Shown here one piece after another: positions 1 through 12,500 of a stretch of 64,000 nt of DNA. Source of the stretch: Paramecium octaurelia (taxonomy: Eukaryota > Ciliophora > Oligohymenophorea > Peniculida > Parameciidae). Every line of letters starts with the position of its first letter. Within the stretch, counting starts at the first letter, position 1. Location: positions 434,001 to 498,000 of the forward strand of contig CAJJDP010000015.1 in NCBI GenBank assembly GCA_905182995.1. Reading direction: 5' to 3'. Made by a program: the position numbers and the translations under genes. The notes beneath the pieces were generated by a model that was given only the letters and a program-made list of their open reading frames with translations, did not search any database and was not told the origin of the DNA.

Positions 1-1
1 T

Positions 2-205
2 TTTCATCTGGAAAAAGATGAAAGTAGCTTTTAATTTTACATTTTCTAAAATTGGATTCAAAAAGTAAAAAAAACTAACGAATAGATCTGTTCGTTAAAG
101 GAATTCGATGAAGATGCATCATTAAATAGTAATGGAGCTAAGAAAATATTTGAAAAAATTCATAAAAAATATGAATCTAAAGTACATTTCTAATTTCCTT
201 TTTGA
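2..205 (+). CDS. C-terminal end of an unidentified protein (5' truncated by window)
   Basis: The frame is open from the first bases to a TGA at 203-205 when TAA and TAG are read as Gln. It encodes about 67 residues that are charged and Lys/Glu/Gln-rich, ending with a run around NGAKKIFEKIHKKYES. The mixed codon use and acidic stretch (EFDEDASLNSNG) look like real coding sequence, unlike the AT-rich DNA that follows. No domain was recognised, and the start lies outside the window. Confidence 0.5.
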
Positions 206-1582
206 ATTTACTTGTTTTTTTTATGTTTGGATATTTATTATTATTTATATATTCCCAATGTTATACTGATATATTTATCATTTTATTGAACTATTTTGAA
301 CATTAATAAATAATTAATATAAAAGAAATTAATGATATTATTCAATCATTTAATTAACATTATTTGATCAGAATAATTAACTTTTTCAAATAAATTGTGA
401 ATTATAATTTTTAGTTGAGCCTTATCAAGAATAAAGAATGAGTAAAAGATTGAAAATTTGGGTTTTTCTATTATCCACTAACAAGAAAATACTAATTAGA
501 TTCATTTTCTAATAATTGCCATATCATCTCTTCATTATTAAAAGATTTTTATTTAAGTTTAATACACAAATATATATTTATTTTAAATTAAGGTGAATAA
601 ATACAATTATTTTTATAATGATGAAAATTCATTTTTCAAGAGAAAGTAAACAGAATAATTTTGTTTTTATATTATAGTATTCTTCCTTTATATATAAATT
701 GAAAAATTTTTGCTTTAAGCATCCTTAAATTAAATCTTTTTTATAAAACTCTTTGATTATATGCAGTGAAGGTATTTATAATTTTTTCAAATTTATAAAA
801 TAGTAATTAATAGTAAGAGAACAAACTAAATTAATAAATCATGAGATTTATGAAATAAAATAATGATTTTTTAATTATAGGATAGCATAATAAACTTAGA
901 TTTAGGAGCCCATATCAGGCTAATAATAATTACGATATCGTCTATTTTCTGCTTTAAAGTAAAATATAAATGTGTTGAATCAAAAATTTTGACATAAATT
1001 ATAAAAATTTTCTAAACATAATACAAATATAATCTATATCTTGGAACAAAATATAAGTTTGATTTTAATTAAACCAGCATAAGATTTATAGTAAAAATTT
1101 ATATTGATTTGCACTAAGAAATTTTGTAATTTACAAAATAATAACTTTAATTCCATACGGCATGGCAGACACTGAAAATTAAATGTAACACTTAATACGC
1201 AAGTAATATTTCTATCTTATTGAAATTGAGTTTGAGAGATTTAATAATTACTTTTTGGCATTTTTAATCTTTATTCTATTTTTTGAATTGCTAAAATGAT
1301 AATAACTAAATTTATAATATTTAAGATTATTAATAAATAGGCAACATATTTTGAAAGATTATAATTTATAAAATGTTAATATTATAAAAGTCTATGGTAA
1401 TTCAATTTAGGAATGAATTTGCATTTTAAAGAAATTAGGTTATTAATTTCATTCAAAAATGACTGTTTTAAATGCTCTATAGTAGAATTATTCCATTACA
1501 TTACAGAAGCAATGAGAATGAGAATGTTTAATTAGTGGAAAATTTATATTAAATAATTAAAAGATTTATTTAGTATTTTGAA
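206..1582. other. Long AT-rich intergenic stretch
   Basis: About 1.4 kb of strongly AT-rich sequence lies between the upstream gene end and RPL27. I saw no sustained open frame with coding-like composition and no tRNA-like fold on either strand. It presumably holds the RPL27 promoter at its right end, but no motif can be assigned with confidence. Confidence 0.5.
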
Positions 1583-2116
1583 ATGGGAAAATTGTAAGTA
1601 TTAGACATATTTTAAGCTTAAAACCAGGACGTTTAGTAGTAATGTTGGCAGGCAGATAAGCAGGAAAGAAAGCCATTTTGATAAAGGCAAATGAAGAGAC
1701 AACAAAAGTATATAATAGAAAAATTAATTAGGATTGCAAATTCCCAAATGGTTTGGTTGTTGGTATTTAAAGATACCCTAGAAAGGTTACAAAGAGAATG
1801 GGCTAAAAATAGATTAGAAAGCGAACAACTTTAAAGGTTTTCATTAAGCAATTAAATCTGAATCACATTATGCCAACAAGGTTAGGAATGGTTATATAAT
1901 TATTATAGATATAGATTAGAAGAATCAACTTTGAAAGAAGTGAGAGATAGAATCGAAAGAGTGAAAGAGTCAGAATTGAAGAACGTTGAAAAGAGAAAAG
2001 ACTTGAGAAAGAATTTGAGAAAATACTTGGCTGAGAAATACAGAACATTACCAGCCGGAAGTTTGGCTGATAAGAAGGCATAATCAAGATTCCTATTTTC
2101 AAAATTGAGGTTCTGA
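1583..2116 (+). CDS. RPL27: 60S ribosomal protein L27 (eL27)
   Basis: Structural protein of the large cytosolic ribosomal subunit. Exons are 1583-1593, 1617-1880 and 1909-2116, with introns of 23 and 28 nt. Splicing the 11-nt first exon gives MGKFLKPGRLVV, the conserved eL27 N-terminus with the KOW-like segment, followed by the family hallmark RYPRKVTKRMG, then HIMPTRY and a C-terminus ending in KLRF. Several glutamines are encoded by TAA or TAG. The protein is about 160 residues against about 136 in animals; the extra length is a charged linker before the C-terminal motif. It ends in TGA and converges on RPL3. The start is fixed by the splice that restores the conserved N-terminus. Confidence 0.95.
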
Positions 2117-2204
2117 TTTATTACATAAGTATAATTGCATTAAGAAATGTATTTAGTATAAAATTGTCTTGTTTATAATGTTCTTAAATGAGGGTAATTA
2201 TACA

Positions 2205-3324
2205 TCATTATTGTTACTATTGCTTTAATTTTCTTTGGGTTCTAGTGAAATAGAACTTGGCCTTCTCTTCTTGAGTTTAGAAACGTCCTAATAAAATAGA
2301 ATTGAGATCTTACCATGTCCAATTTTGGATGATGTATCAACAAATTTGAGAGTGATTTCTTCCAAAGCCTTTCTGCTAGTTTATGGAACAAGAGACTTTC
2401 TCAACAAGACGATTCTCTTCTTTGGTCCAACAATACCTCCCTTGAGCATGAGGAAATCGTTTCTAATTTCACCATAGTGTGGGAAACCACCCAATGGAGT
2501 GATGGCCTTTGAAGTCAAATCAGCTTCGGTAGATGCAGTGTTTTTGTCTCCAGCAGCACCAATTCTGTAGATCTTTTTGTTCATTTCAGTTCTGTGATGG
2601 TAACCCAATTGACCAGTTCTGGCAACACTGTATCTGACATTGGCTGGATGCCATCCTCCGATACAACCAACTCTTCTCCAACCTCTATGGGTTTTCTTTT
2701 GTAAATGCTTAACACCAAATCTCTTGATGACACCAGCAACTCCCTTACCCTTGGTGACACCGAGAACGTCAATTTATTCGTTTTATTTGAAGACTTAATC
2801 TACTTTGACTTCCTTTTCTAATAATCCCTTGGCATAGTTAACTTTTTATTCTGTTGTGCCTCCATTGACTTGAACTTCAAAGACGTGATTCTTCTTTTAT
2901 CTCAAGTTCAATTTGCTCATTTGAGTGTGAACAATGACTCTGACAACTTAGCAATATCTAAATAGTTTAATTAATATTTTTACTTAACGATTCTCTTTAA
3001 TTGAGTTTCCAAATTCTTTGGCTCAGCATTAGCCTTGTTGTAGTTGGTGAAAGCCTTCTTCTTTGAGTTGATCCAATTCTTATAGAATCTTCTCAATGTG
3101 TCCTTGGCAATCTTAGTACTCCAAACAGTGGTCAAAGCTCTTAATCCTCTTGGTGTTTCGATATATCCGACAATACCGACGACAGCCAAAGGTGGGGTTT
3201 CAACGATGGTGACAGCTTCAACGACTTCCTTACCATTCAATTTTGATCCTGGTCTTTCAACAGTTCTCAAGATGTGAGTCATACCAGCCTTGAATCCTGC
3301 AAAGGCTGTCAAATGAACTGGGGA
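2205..3324 (-). CDS. RPL3: 60S ribosomal protein L3 (uL3), left contig copy, N-terminus missing at gap
   Basis: This holds the middle and C-terminal parts of uL3, which forms the peptidyl-transferase core region. Exons on the minus strand are 3324-2984, 2957-2314 and 2287-2205, with two 26-nt introns (2958-2983, 2288-2313). It contains the conserved tryptophan-finger region ([18 protein letters not shown]) and [10 protein letters not shown]. The last exon, ending in TGA after a short Gln run, exists only here. The 5' part is cut off by the run of N at 3325. Joined with the right-hand copy it gives a complete uL3 of 393 residues, so there is probably one real gene. Confidence 0.95.
2311..3324. 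repeat. Left copy of a 1,014-bp duplicated block flanking the gap
   Basis: These bases repeat at 3595-4608 with an offset of 1,284. Comparison by eye found one difference (A at 2552, G at 3836). The block ends exactly at the N run, while its partner starts exactly after it. That is the pattern expected when two overlapping contig ends are scaffolded instead of merged. Confidence 0.85.
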
Positions 3325-3594
3325 NNNNNNNNNNNNNNNNNNNNNNNNNNNNNNNNNNNNNNNNNNNNNNNNNNNNNNNNNNNNNNNNNNNNNNNNNNNN
3401 NNNNNNNNNNNNNNNNNNNNNNNNNNNNNNNNNNNNNNNNNNNNNNNNNNNNNNNNNNNNNNNNNNNNNNNNNNNNNNNNNNNNNNNNNNNNNNNNNNNN
3501 NNNNNNNNNNNNNNNNNNNNNNNNNNNNNNNNNNNNNNNNNNNNNNNNNNNNNNNNNNNNNNNNNNNNNNNNNNNNNNNNNNNNNNNNNNNNNN
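3325..3594. other. Assembly gap (270 N)
   Basis: A run of 270 N interrupts RPL3 between the two copies of the duplicated block. Because the flanks repeat each other, the gap probably has zero or negative true length. Any reading frame drawn through it is meaningless. Confidence 0.99.
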
Positions 3595-4608
3595 TACCAT
3601 GTCCAATTTTGGATGATGTATCAACAAATTTGAGAGTGATTTCTTCCAAAGCCTTTCTGCTAGTTTATGGAACAAGAGACTTTCTCAACAAGACGATTCT
3701 CTTCTTTGGTCCAACAATACCTCCCTTGAGCATGAGGAAATCGTTTCTAATTTCACCATAGTGTGGGAAACCACCCAATGGAGTGATGGCCTTTGAAGTC
3801 AAATCAGCTTCGGTAGATGCAGTGTTTTTGTCTCCGGCAGCACCAATTCTGTAGATCTTTTTGTTCATTTCAGTTCTGTGATGGTAACCCAATTGACCAG
3901 TTCTGGCAACACTGTATCTGACATTGGCTGGATGCCATCCTCCGATACAACCAACTCTTCTCCAACCTCTATGGGTTTTCTTTTGTAAATGCTTAACACC
4001 AAATCTCTTGATGACACCAGCAACTCCCTTACCCTTGGTGACACCGAGAACGTCAATTTATTCGTTTTATTTGAAGACTTAATCTACTTTGACTTCCTTT
4101 TCTAATAATCCCTTGGCATAGTTAACTTTTTATTCTGTTGTGCCTCCATTGACTTGAACTTCAAAGACGTGATTCTTCTTTTATCTCAAGTTCAATTTGC
4201 TCATTTGAGTGTGAACAATGACTCTGACAACTTAGCAATATCTAAATAGTTTAATTAATATTTTTACTTAACGATTCTCTTTAATTGAGTTTCCAAATTC
4301 TTTGGCTCAGCATTAGCCTTGTTGTAGTTGGTGAAAGCCTTCTTCTTTGAGTTGATCCAATTCTTATAGAATCTTCTCAATGTGTCCTTGGCAATCTTAG
4401 TACTCCAAACAGTGGTCAAAGCTCTTAATCCTCTTGGTGTTTCGATATATCCGACAATACCGACGACAGCCAAAGGTGGGGTTTCAACGATGGTGACAGC
4501 TTCAACGACTTCCTTACCATTCAATTTTGATCCTGGTCTTTCAACAGTTCTCAAGATGTGAGTCATACCAGCCTTGAATCCTGCAAAGGCTGTCAAATGA
4601 ACTGGGGA
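3595..4608. repeat. Right copy of the 1,014-bp duplicated block
   Basis: Partner of 2311-3324. It begins three bases inside the last RPL3 intron and continues without a break into the RPL3 N-terminal exon, which the left copy lacks. Confidence 0.85.
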
Positions 4609-4722
4609 AGATTTATTGTCTTTTGGGAAAGCTCGGATTCTTCCTCTGTGATGCTTTGTTCTCTTTCTTGGTGTAAATCCAAGATTTCCATGTCTGGGTG
4701 CCTCAAACTTTCTGTGGGACAT
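3598..4722 (-). CDS. RPL3: 60S ribosomal protein L3 (uL3), right contig copy, last exon missing
   Basis: This carries the true 5' end of RPL3. Translation starts at 4722 with [16 protein letters not shown], the near-invariant uL3 N-terminus. Exon 1 is 4722-4268 and exon 2 is 4241-3598, separated by a 26-nt intron at 4242-4267; the final exon is found only in the left copy. Exon lengths of 455 + 644 + 83 nt sum to 394 codons including the stop, the expected size for uL3. The upstream AT-rich leader faces the divergent zinc-finger gene at 5023. Confidence 0.95.
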
Positions 4723-4794
4723 TTAATATATAAAAAAATCTTTAAAAATTTTTAAATCACTTTTCAAATTTAATGCTTAATTATTTATTATTTA

Positions 4795-4990
4795 TTATTA
4801 ATCTCAGATTCATTCAATAAGGTTTACTAACACTCTTCTAGAATCTCTCAAAACTTCTTTAAATGAATTTACATTAGATAAGTCTTGAATAAATTCTTAA
4901 CCTTTCTAATCAGCATCATCAATATTGTCATCTCACTTTTCTCTTAGAATTAGTTGCAGAATACTTGATTCTCTTCAAACTTACATAATC
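4795..4990 (-). other. Possible short coding exon of unresolved structure
   Basis: Between the divergent RPL3 and CCCH genes the minus strand has a short coding-like frame. It includes a segment reading approximately SFKEVLRDSRRVLVNLIE before a TGA at about 4849-4851. No in-frame ATG was found; an in-frame TGA near 4931 would have to lie in an intron. It could be a small gene with an unusual intron, a relic, or chance. No family was recognised. Confidence 0.2.
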
Positions 4991-5022
4991 ATTATATTTA
5001 TTTATTGAAATAATATAAAATT

Positions 5023-5795
5023 ATGCAAGCCAATCAAGTTCAATTTCCCAACCAAAAGTACAAAACGCAACTTTGCAGACACTTCAGTAAATTATAATGT
5101 GAAATTCTAGTAACAAATGGAAATTGTGCTTTAGGAGCAAGATGTTAATTTGCTCATGGAAGACAGGAGCTTAGAGCAAATGCTAATGGATTTTAACCCA
5201 ATTCGGAATTCATTATGCATCAAAATCCTCAAGGAGCTCTACCCCTCAAGGTGCAACCAATTAATCCCATGATTGCGAATTATAAGAGTATTTTTTAAGA
5301 TTTACTAATTCTTAGCATAATTATGCAAGCACTTCAACCCATAAACAGGATTATGCAAAAATGGAGTCACTTGCACATTTGCTCATGGTGAATAGGAACT
5401 TAATTAAATGAATCCCTATTTCCAAAATCAATATATGTATTAGAATCAAATATCCTTATAATAGGCTTATGCAGCAGCAAATCAAATAGTAAAACTAAGC
5501 TTAGGTATAGGCTGAGCTCACTTAATAAATATTAATTATGATTCTGTCGAACATGGAACATATTTTTCCGGGCTAACTAGTAAATAATCCCAATAAATTT
5601 TAGGACATCATAAACGTGTTGAAATAAGGCCAAGAAAAAGCCAAGTAGGGTGATAATTAAGGAGCAAGCGAAATTATTAAATTGATTATTCATGATGAGC
5701 AGAGAACTAAGGAAGAGAAATAATAATATCAATAAATTTACAACAACGCATAAAGACATTATGATTCAAAATTAAAAGAGTACTTAAACCAATGA
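5023..5795 (+). CDS. Tandem CCCH zinc-finger protein (TIS11/ZFP36 type)
   Basis: Predicted RNA-binding protein, 232 residues, with exons 5023-5287, 5316-5488, 5511-5579 and 5604-5795 (introns 28, 22 and 24 nt). Residues about 13-47 form one finger starting KTQLCRHF and ending CQFAHG. After a linker, a second finger runs from YKTQLCKHF to CTFAHGEQEL. The spacing (C-x8-C-x5-C-x3-H class) and the repeated K-T-x-L-C lead are those of tristetraprolin-like proteins, which bind AU-rich RNA and promote mRNA decay; that role here is inferred. The C-terminal half is Gln-rich and helical. Without the third and fourth exons the frame would stop at 5513, but two in-frame introns extend it with coding-like sequence. 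Confidence 0.85.
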
Positions 5796-5841
5796 TTTCA
5801 TTGATATTTTATATTATTATATATAATAGCAGATATAGATT

Positions 5842-8218
5842 TCATTTTGTTATAGATAAAAGTATTTTATTGTCATCTATTGAATGCAATTAAGTTTTAA
5901 TATCCATTTATTCAAGTAGTATATATGAATCAATTACGATCAAGATTTATGTATCCACACATTTTACATCTTGAATTTGACCAAATTCCCATAATTCAAG
6001 GCATAGCTGAATTTGATCATTTTGCTTTTCCTTACTTTTAATGTAAGGGAAAGGTAATATAGAATCATAATTCAACTCATCATTTATCACCGATATTTCA
6101 AAGATTCCATCCTCCTTAATTTGTAATTAAGTGCAATCTTCATTTCCAATAATATTTTAAATGTGAGATTGCAATTACACTAATAATGAATCTTCAACAT
6201 CCACCCATTCCCAATCACTCTAAAGTATTTCTTTACAAACTGATGATAAAATATTCTTGTTTTCTTGAATCTTCAAAATTTAATAATCTATATTTTATTT
6301 ATAGTTATTATAATTGTAAAAATTTTCTATTTGCAAGTCATTAAATGTTATTATTATCAGCTTCTTATTATTCTCTTTTAGATAATCAATCATTCTAAAA
6401 TCCTCTTTATTACAATTTTTGCACAGGTAAATAAATACACTGCAATGACTAATCATAAAATCAATCCAAAATTTTTGAAATTATTAATGTTCAAAATTAA
6501 GTGTTGAGTTAACAATGATCTTTTCAGGAAACTATATTTATTTGATCATAATGTCTAACTTATAATTTTCCAAAAAATCATTATCATAGTATTAAACTGC
6601 AAATTAGTTTAACTCAAGATTTACTTATAACTCCTCATTAAATATGGCTTTTATGGTATTTTTTATTAGATTTAAATCTTACCCTAAGATCCCAATTGTT
6701 TATTTTTATTATGCCTCATGATCCTTCAATTTAATTAACCATTTGTTTGATGATAATTCTTCCAAACTGTGTTATTCACTTGTTATTAAATTATCAAATT
6801 GGAATTAACCTTATTCTTTAAGGAGTTGTTATAGAGTTGTTTCTAAATTCATTATCCTTTCATTTTTCTCCTAACACTCTCTTCTCAAGTCAACCAATTC
6901 TTCGTGATGCTCAATTACGGAATCATAGTCTGGCTTATTACAATCGAAAATTGATTCACTATCATTCTCTTAATCTTTATCAAACTTTAAATTCTATTTT
7001 TTAGTTTCATTATGTTATTCCTCCTCTTCTTCTTCATCCTTCTCAGTAATTTTTGAATTATGTTTTATTTATTTTATAAGGGATTCTCTATCTATAAGAT
7101 CTGTTTGAACTTCTGTTGATATCTGTTTTACCTTAACTTGATTAATTTAATTACTTAAACTAATTGATAAAACTTTGCAAACTTCAAATTTCACTTCAAT
7201 CTTCTCCGTCTATTAAGCTTAATTTTAAGACTTAATCAATTATGAAGTTGAAGATTGTTAATTTGCTTATTTAATTTATTTTTAATTTATAACCAGATCT
7301 TCAATTTGATCTGTTTATATAAGCTTTGATAATTTATTACTTATATCTGTTTACACTAATTTATGAGTTTTAGTAATAATTTCTGTTGTTTATGTTTATA
7401 TATTACTTTATTTGGCTTTTGCATGTTCTTTAATTGTTATAACTTACTTCTCGATATTATTGAATTATTTAGGAGTATTAGGCACTCTGTATGGTGAGAG
7501 TGATGGAGCTGAGTTATCATTGATGATGCTAAAGAACTTATCGAAGATCTAATTAATTTTAGCTAAAGACTTAGATAAATCCTTTTATTTTTACAAATCG
7601 GTTTCGAGTATTTCATAATCTATCCAACTGAGATTCAACCTTTTTATCTTTGAATGTCGAACAACATTTGCTTAAATGTTGTTAATTATATCAAGCAGCA
7701 TTTTAACTGAATTATCTTTTGGCGTCTACTTCGTTTGGACCTTGGTATTGTTACGTTGCGAATCTTGAGATATTTCAGACTATGGGAGTTTGTTTTTCTG
7801 TTAATCTTTGTCATTAGTTGGAATACTTTTTTATTTATCTTAAAATATTCTTGTTAGATGAATTGTTTTTGATTATTCCTGAAACAGCAATTGCTCTAAT
7901 AATTAATTTTTCTGTTGATACTCATTTTCCAATATTTGATGTTGCTTAATTTTAGTTTAAATTTAAAGATTAAATGCCTCAATCATTTCCCTTTTTTCCT
8001 ATTCATGTTTTCTTCGAATTAAATCAAGCTATAATATTAATTTTTCAATCGTTTATTCTCTGGTGAAATTTTCATTATTGATAGATTAATCTTTGCTAGA
8101 ATTCCCAATTTTTGGTGATTTATCATTTAAAAAGGGACTTTTCGATTTTTTATTAAAATATTTTTACATAAATATTAATTACCTATTTTTGTGTTTGGGT
8201 TCTAAATTACCTTCCCAT
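5842..8218 (-). CDS. Large coiled-coil protein, function unknown
   Basis: A minus-strand frame of 782 residues with one 28-nt intron (8183-8210). The start at 8218 gives MGRQLIFMQKYF after splicing; it is the best available ATG but is not confirmed by homology. The lines sampled through the long second exon contain no TGA. Residues from about 40 onward are rich in Lys, Glu, Gln and Leu with heptad-like spacing, and an acidic patch lies in the middle. The C-terminal 150 residues are less repetitive and look globular (around SDWEWVDVEDSLL and ELWEFGQIQDVKC). No known domain was recognised; a cytoskeletal or ciliary role is only a guess from composition. Confidence 0.7.
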
Positions 8219-8621
8219 AAGTTAAAAAGTTATATTGATTTTGCTTTTTTTCATTCCACAGAGATTGGAAGTGAAATTAAAATTATGTTTAAGAGGGAAC
8301 AAAACAGAATAGAATAGAATGGTACAGATTAGATTACAAACAATAACTTATATTAATAGCATAATTCAGATGTATTAAGTAATATTTTGTAATGTTGTTT
8401 TGAATTCAAAATTACTAGTGAATTTATTTAATTTTTATTTTCAAAATGTATCTTAATTATATTATGCATGATCTTTTCTATCAAAGTTTAATTGTGTTCA
8501 GTGAGTCTAGTTCAATGAATATACCTCTCATTTGTGTTAAATGTGGCATTCTTTTTACATTTTTATCGATATTAAGTTCTTCTTAAATTATTTATTTTAA
8601 GATTCAAATTACAAGAATTAA
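8219..8621. other. Intergenic region between divergent genes
   Basis: About 400 bp of AT-rich DNA between the coiled-coil gene and the MYB gene. It must contain both upstream regions. No gene or recognisable site was seen. Confidence 0.5.
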
Positions 8622-9054
8622 ATGAAATCAGAGAATTCAGGCACTTAAAACAATGAAGATGTTGAACTTATAATAAATCAATCCAAATAATAAGATATCA
8701 GCAATAATACTAATGCGAAATAGGGACATTGGAGCCATGAGGAACACGAATAATATGTTTAATTCCTACTTAGAGTAAAAGGATCAGGAGATACATAGAG
8801 GAAGGGACAACCACTGTTCAAAAGGATGAGTTAGATTATTGGCACTAGAACTCCAAGTTAATGCAGGTACTATTTTTAAAACAAATAGATCCCACCACTA
8901 AAAATTCAATCCTTTTAATCCTCGCTTGAGAAAAAATCATAAGAAAAGATAATTGATAAAGACAGAAAAGCCATTTTAAAGAACAAAACAACTCATCAGA
9001 TAATATCTTAATAAACATAAAATTCATTCCGATGATGAAAATCAAAAGGAATGA
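8622..9054 (+). CDS. Single-repeat MYB/SANT protein of the SHAQKYF type
   Basis: A small DNA-binding protein of 136 residues with one 22-nt intron (8867-8888). The SANT/MYB repeat starts near residue 36 with GHWSHEEHEQYVQFLL and ends across the splice junction with GTRTPSQCRSHHQKFNP. That end matches the GTRT...RSHAQKYF helix-3 signature of one-repeat MYB factors in plants and protists. Here the motif reads SHHQKF. Splicing is needed to complete the arginine of CRSHHQ, which supports the intron. The basic C-terminus may help DNA binding. It is probably a transcription factor; targets are unknown. Confidence 0.85.
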
Positions 9055-9546
9055 AAAGGCTGATTTTATATGATTAAATTATATGGTGTTAATAAAATCA
9101 CTGAAACATTAATTTTTATTTATTTAATTTTTCTATATATAGATTAAACATTTTTGTGATGACTTAGATTATTTGATTTCAGTGTAATTTTAGCTTTAAA
9201 TATTCACTAACTTGGGTATATTAACACAATAGTTAAAAAATATGCCCATCCTTATATACCTATGTATAATCAAATTTATTAGTATTGTAATTCTTTTTAT
9301 GAAAAATAAAAACTTACATAAAGGAAATTCTTGAACAAAAGATATCGAAGCAACTTTTGTAAATGTCAATTTGTTTTGTTTTTCAAAGGTTCCTCCTATT
9401 ATTAGAGATATAGTTAAGTTAGGTAAATTTTAGATACAGATATGATGATAAATACCTAAGTTTGATGAGAACATAATATGATTTTAGATGATTTTATAAC
9501 AAAATATTGAACACAAATTAATTTAAATTTAATTTACGATCATCAG
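9055..9546. other. Intergenic region upstream of the Twinkle-like gene
   Basis: About 490 bp of AT-rich sequence with no supported gene on either strand. It holds the 3' flank of the MYB gene and the 5' flank of the primase-helicase gene. Confidence 0.45.
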
Positions 9547-12500
9547 ATGAGGCGTGTAGCTAGAATTGCTTAATCTACGATGAAAAATAGAATGCTATAA
9601 TCTCTCCAATAGAAGGTTGTTTATCATTTTGATGATAATTACAATAAGTTTTACAAGGAGAAGAATGAGAATTTGGTATTTTTTTAAAGTTGAAATTCAG
9701 ATCCATCCTACTTACACATCTAAACATTTTAAAGTGTCATCAAGTTCAATCGTTCAATACTTGGAAGACAAAAAGATGGAACACAAGATATAGGGAAAAT
9801 ATGTACAATTAAGATATTGTCCATTCTGTCCGAAACATAATATAGAGAATCCATCAAACTAGTTTGTTATGGGAATAAATTTGGAGAAGTAAATTTGATA
9901 AAAATCATTCTAGTGGGTCTTATAATTGTTTTAGAGCAACTTGTTAAGCAAGAGGGTCTTGGTTTGATTTTAAGAACTTTATGAATGGCAATCTAAATAG
10001 TTCACAACAATAGAATTAATAGAGTTTATAACAGCCAACTCAGAAGTTGAATATATTTGAATATCACTAATACTATGAGAGATTAAAGTTGTAAGAACCA
10101 AAAATAGTTTATGACTATTTGACAGGGGATGATTGGGAAAATGTAAAATATGCCTATTATTCACTAGTCAGAATTAAAGAGGAATTAAGGATGATGTGTT
10201 AAAATTGTATCTGATTGGTATTGATATAACTGAAATCTACGATCCTTAGTAGGGCAGTTATGTATAGGCTCCACTAATATACTTTCCAATGTTTCGATAT
10301 AGAAATTAGCATGAGAGGAATAAATTAATATAGAAAGCATTGAAATAGAAAAAGGATGAAGTGCTAGCTGAATAGGTGATGAGCGAAGAAACCAAATAGA
10401 ATATTAAATCACAATTAGATAACTAATTTGACAATTTATAATATGAATTGGTGAGTTGTAAGATCAGAGCAGCCGGAAAGGATTTGAAGCATATTCAGAA
10501 GATCGAACCTATGAATGCTGCTAAAGGAATATTTGGAATGCATTTACTAAAATAGGATTCTACTCAAGTGATTTTAACAGAAGGAGAATTTGATGCAATG
10601 GCTGCTTATTAAATGACCAATATTCCTGCTATCTCATTGCCATATGGTATAAATCATATTCCAGCCTATCTTATTGAATGGTATTCTATGATGGTTATTA
10701 AATAAGGTTGGATTAGTTTGAGAAATTGAATGATATTATAATATGGGTAGATGATGATAATCCTGGAAGAATTAATTCTTAGAAGATTGCTCGTAAACTC
10801 GGTAATGCCAGAACTAGAGTGGTCTAACCATCTTTACTTGATCCACATGATTATCCTAAAGATGCAAATGATTGCTTAAGATTTTATGCAGATAGAGTAA
10901 TGAATTATATCGATCAATCAAAATGCCTATTAAAGAAGAATATCACTTAGTTTACTGATTTTAAATAATTGACTAAGAATAGAATCTTAAATTTTGAATT
11001 GTCTAAAGGAACTCAATCATAATCATTTACAACATATAATAACACAACTAAAGGGTTGCGAACTGGAGGTATGTGATTTATTATTAAATTAGAATTCACT
11101 ATTTTGACTGGACCTACTGGTAGTGGTAAGACAACTTTTTTGAGTCAGTTGTCATTAGATTTCTGTAAAGAAGGCATAACAACACTTTGGGGCAGTTTTG
11201 AAATAAAGACTGACAGATTGGCTGAACATTAATTATTACAAGCATACAAGACAGATCTAATTAAGCAAAAGGATTTGATTGATGTAGCAGTTCAAAAATT
11301 TGAGAATGAAATGCCAATTGTAATAGATTCTATTTATGAATATAGTATTACATGAATTTTTATGGGTCAACAGATCTAGACCAAATTATTGATACAATTG
11401 AATATGCGATATACGAATATAATGTAACTCATGTTTGTTTGGATAATTTGTAATTTATGATGGGAACTTAAGTTGGAGGAAATAGGAAATTTGATTTTCA
11501 AGATGAAATAATAGAGAAATTTAGAAGATTAACTAGTAATAATGATATCCATTTAACCTTGGTCATTCATCCAAGGAAAGTTGATGAAAATGAGGATTTA
11601 ACTATTGCATCTATTTTTGGTTCAGCTAAAGCCACTCAAGAAGCAGACAACGTCTTTATTATCTAAAACAGACCTAGATACAGAGTGTTTGAAATTAAGA
11701 AAAATCGATATGATGGAGAAGTAGGAAGAGTTGGATTAGGTTTTGATTCAAATGTGAAGTCATTCTTTGAACTTACATCTGCAGAAGTCAAAGAATTAAA
11801 TGAAGAAAAAACTACTATATTAGATATTATTAGCAAAAGGAAACAAGAGGGCAGACATTTTAAATAAGAGATTACTATTAATGATAAAAATGGTAATAAT
11901 GATGGCGGAAATAATGAAGGAGGATCTCCAAATAAAGGAGGAAATCATAATAATAGTCCAATTAATCCCAAAGTTTCTAAAAAAGATAATTTGAATGCTC
12001 AAAAGATAAGATTAGAAAATATCGAAATTCCAGATCCAAATATTTTCAAAGATATAAATGATGATGAAGAGGATCAAATGGCTCAATTAGAAAAAATGAC
12101 TTTGCAATATGCAAATCAAGAAATCTCAGAAATTATTATTAATGAAAAACCTGTGAAATAGGCTTTGGATGATATTGATGGTACTGAACCAATTACTAAA
12201 GTGGATAGTTCAATTGTAAATTCAAGTGTAGAAATTAATGAAAAAAAGCAAGTCCATCAGGATAGTCACACCGATGCTTACTTCAACTAAGGTAAAGCGA
12301 TTAGAGAATGTTAAAAATGCATTGACCCTTCTAATGATTATCTTGAAATATGGAAATTTGACTAAGATAGTGATTATGGACTACAACCCAAAATTGGATA
12401 ATATGAACCAAAACAGGAATAATAAACATAGGCAGATAATAATTAAACTCAATCTAATTATAATGAATTTGCATTATTCAATACTGATCCATTAAATAAA

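Noticed and set aside
2205..4722. Tandem RPL3 gene duplication
   Set aside because: Copies are near identical, each truncated exactly at the gap and complementary; contig-end overlap is simpler.
4900..4945. Selenocysteine-type readthrough of the TGA
   Set aside because: There is no recognisable protein family or SECIS-like structure; an intron or chance explains it as well.
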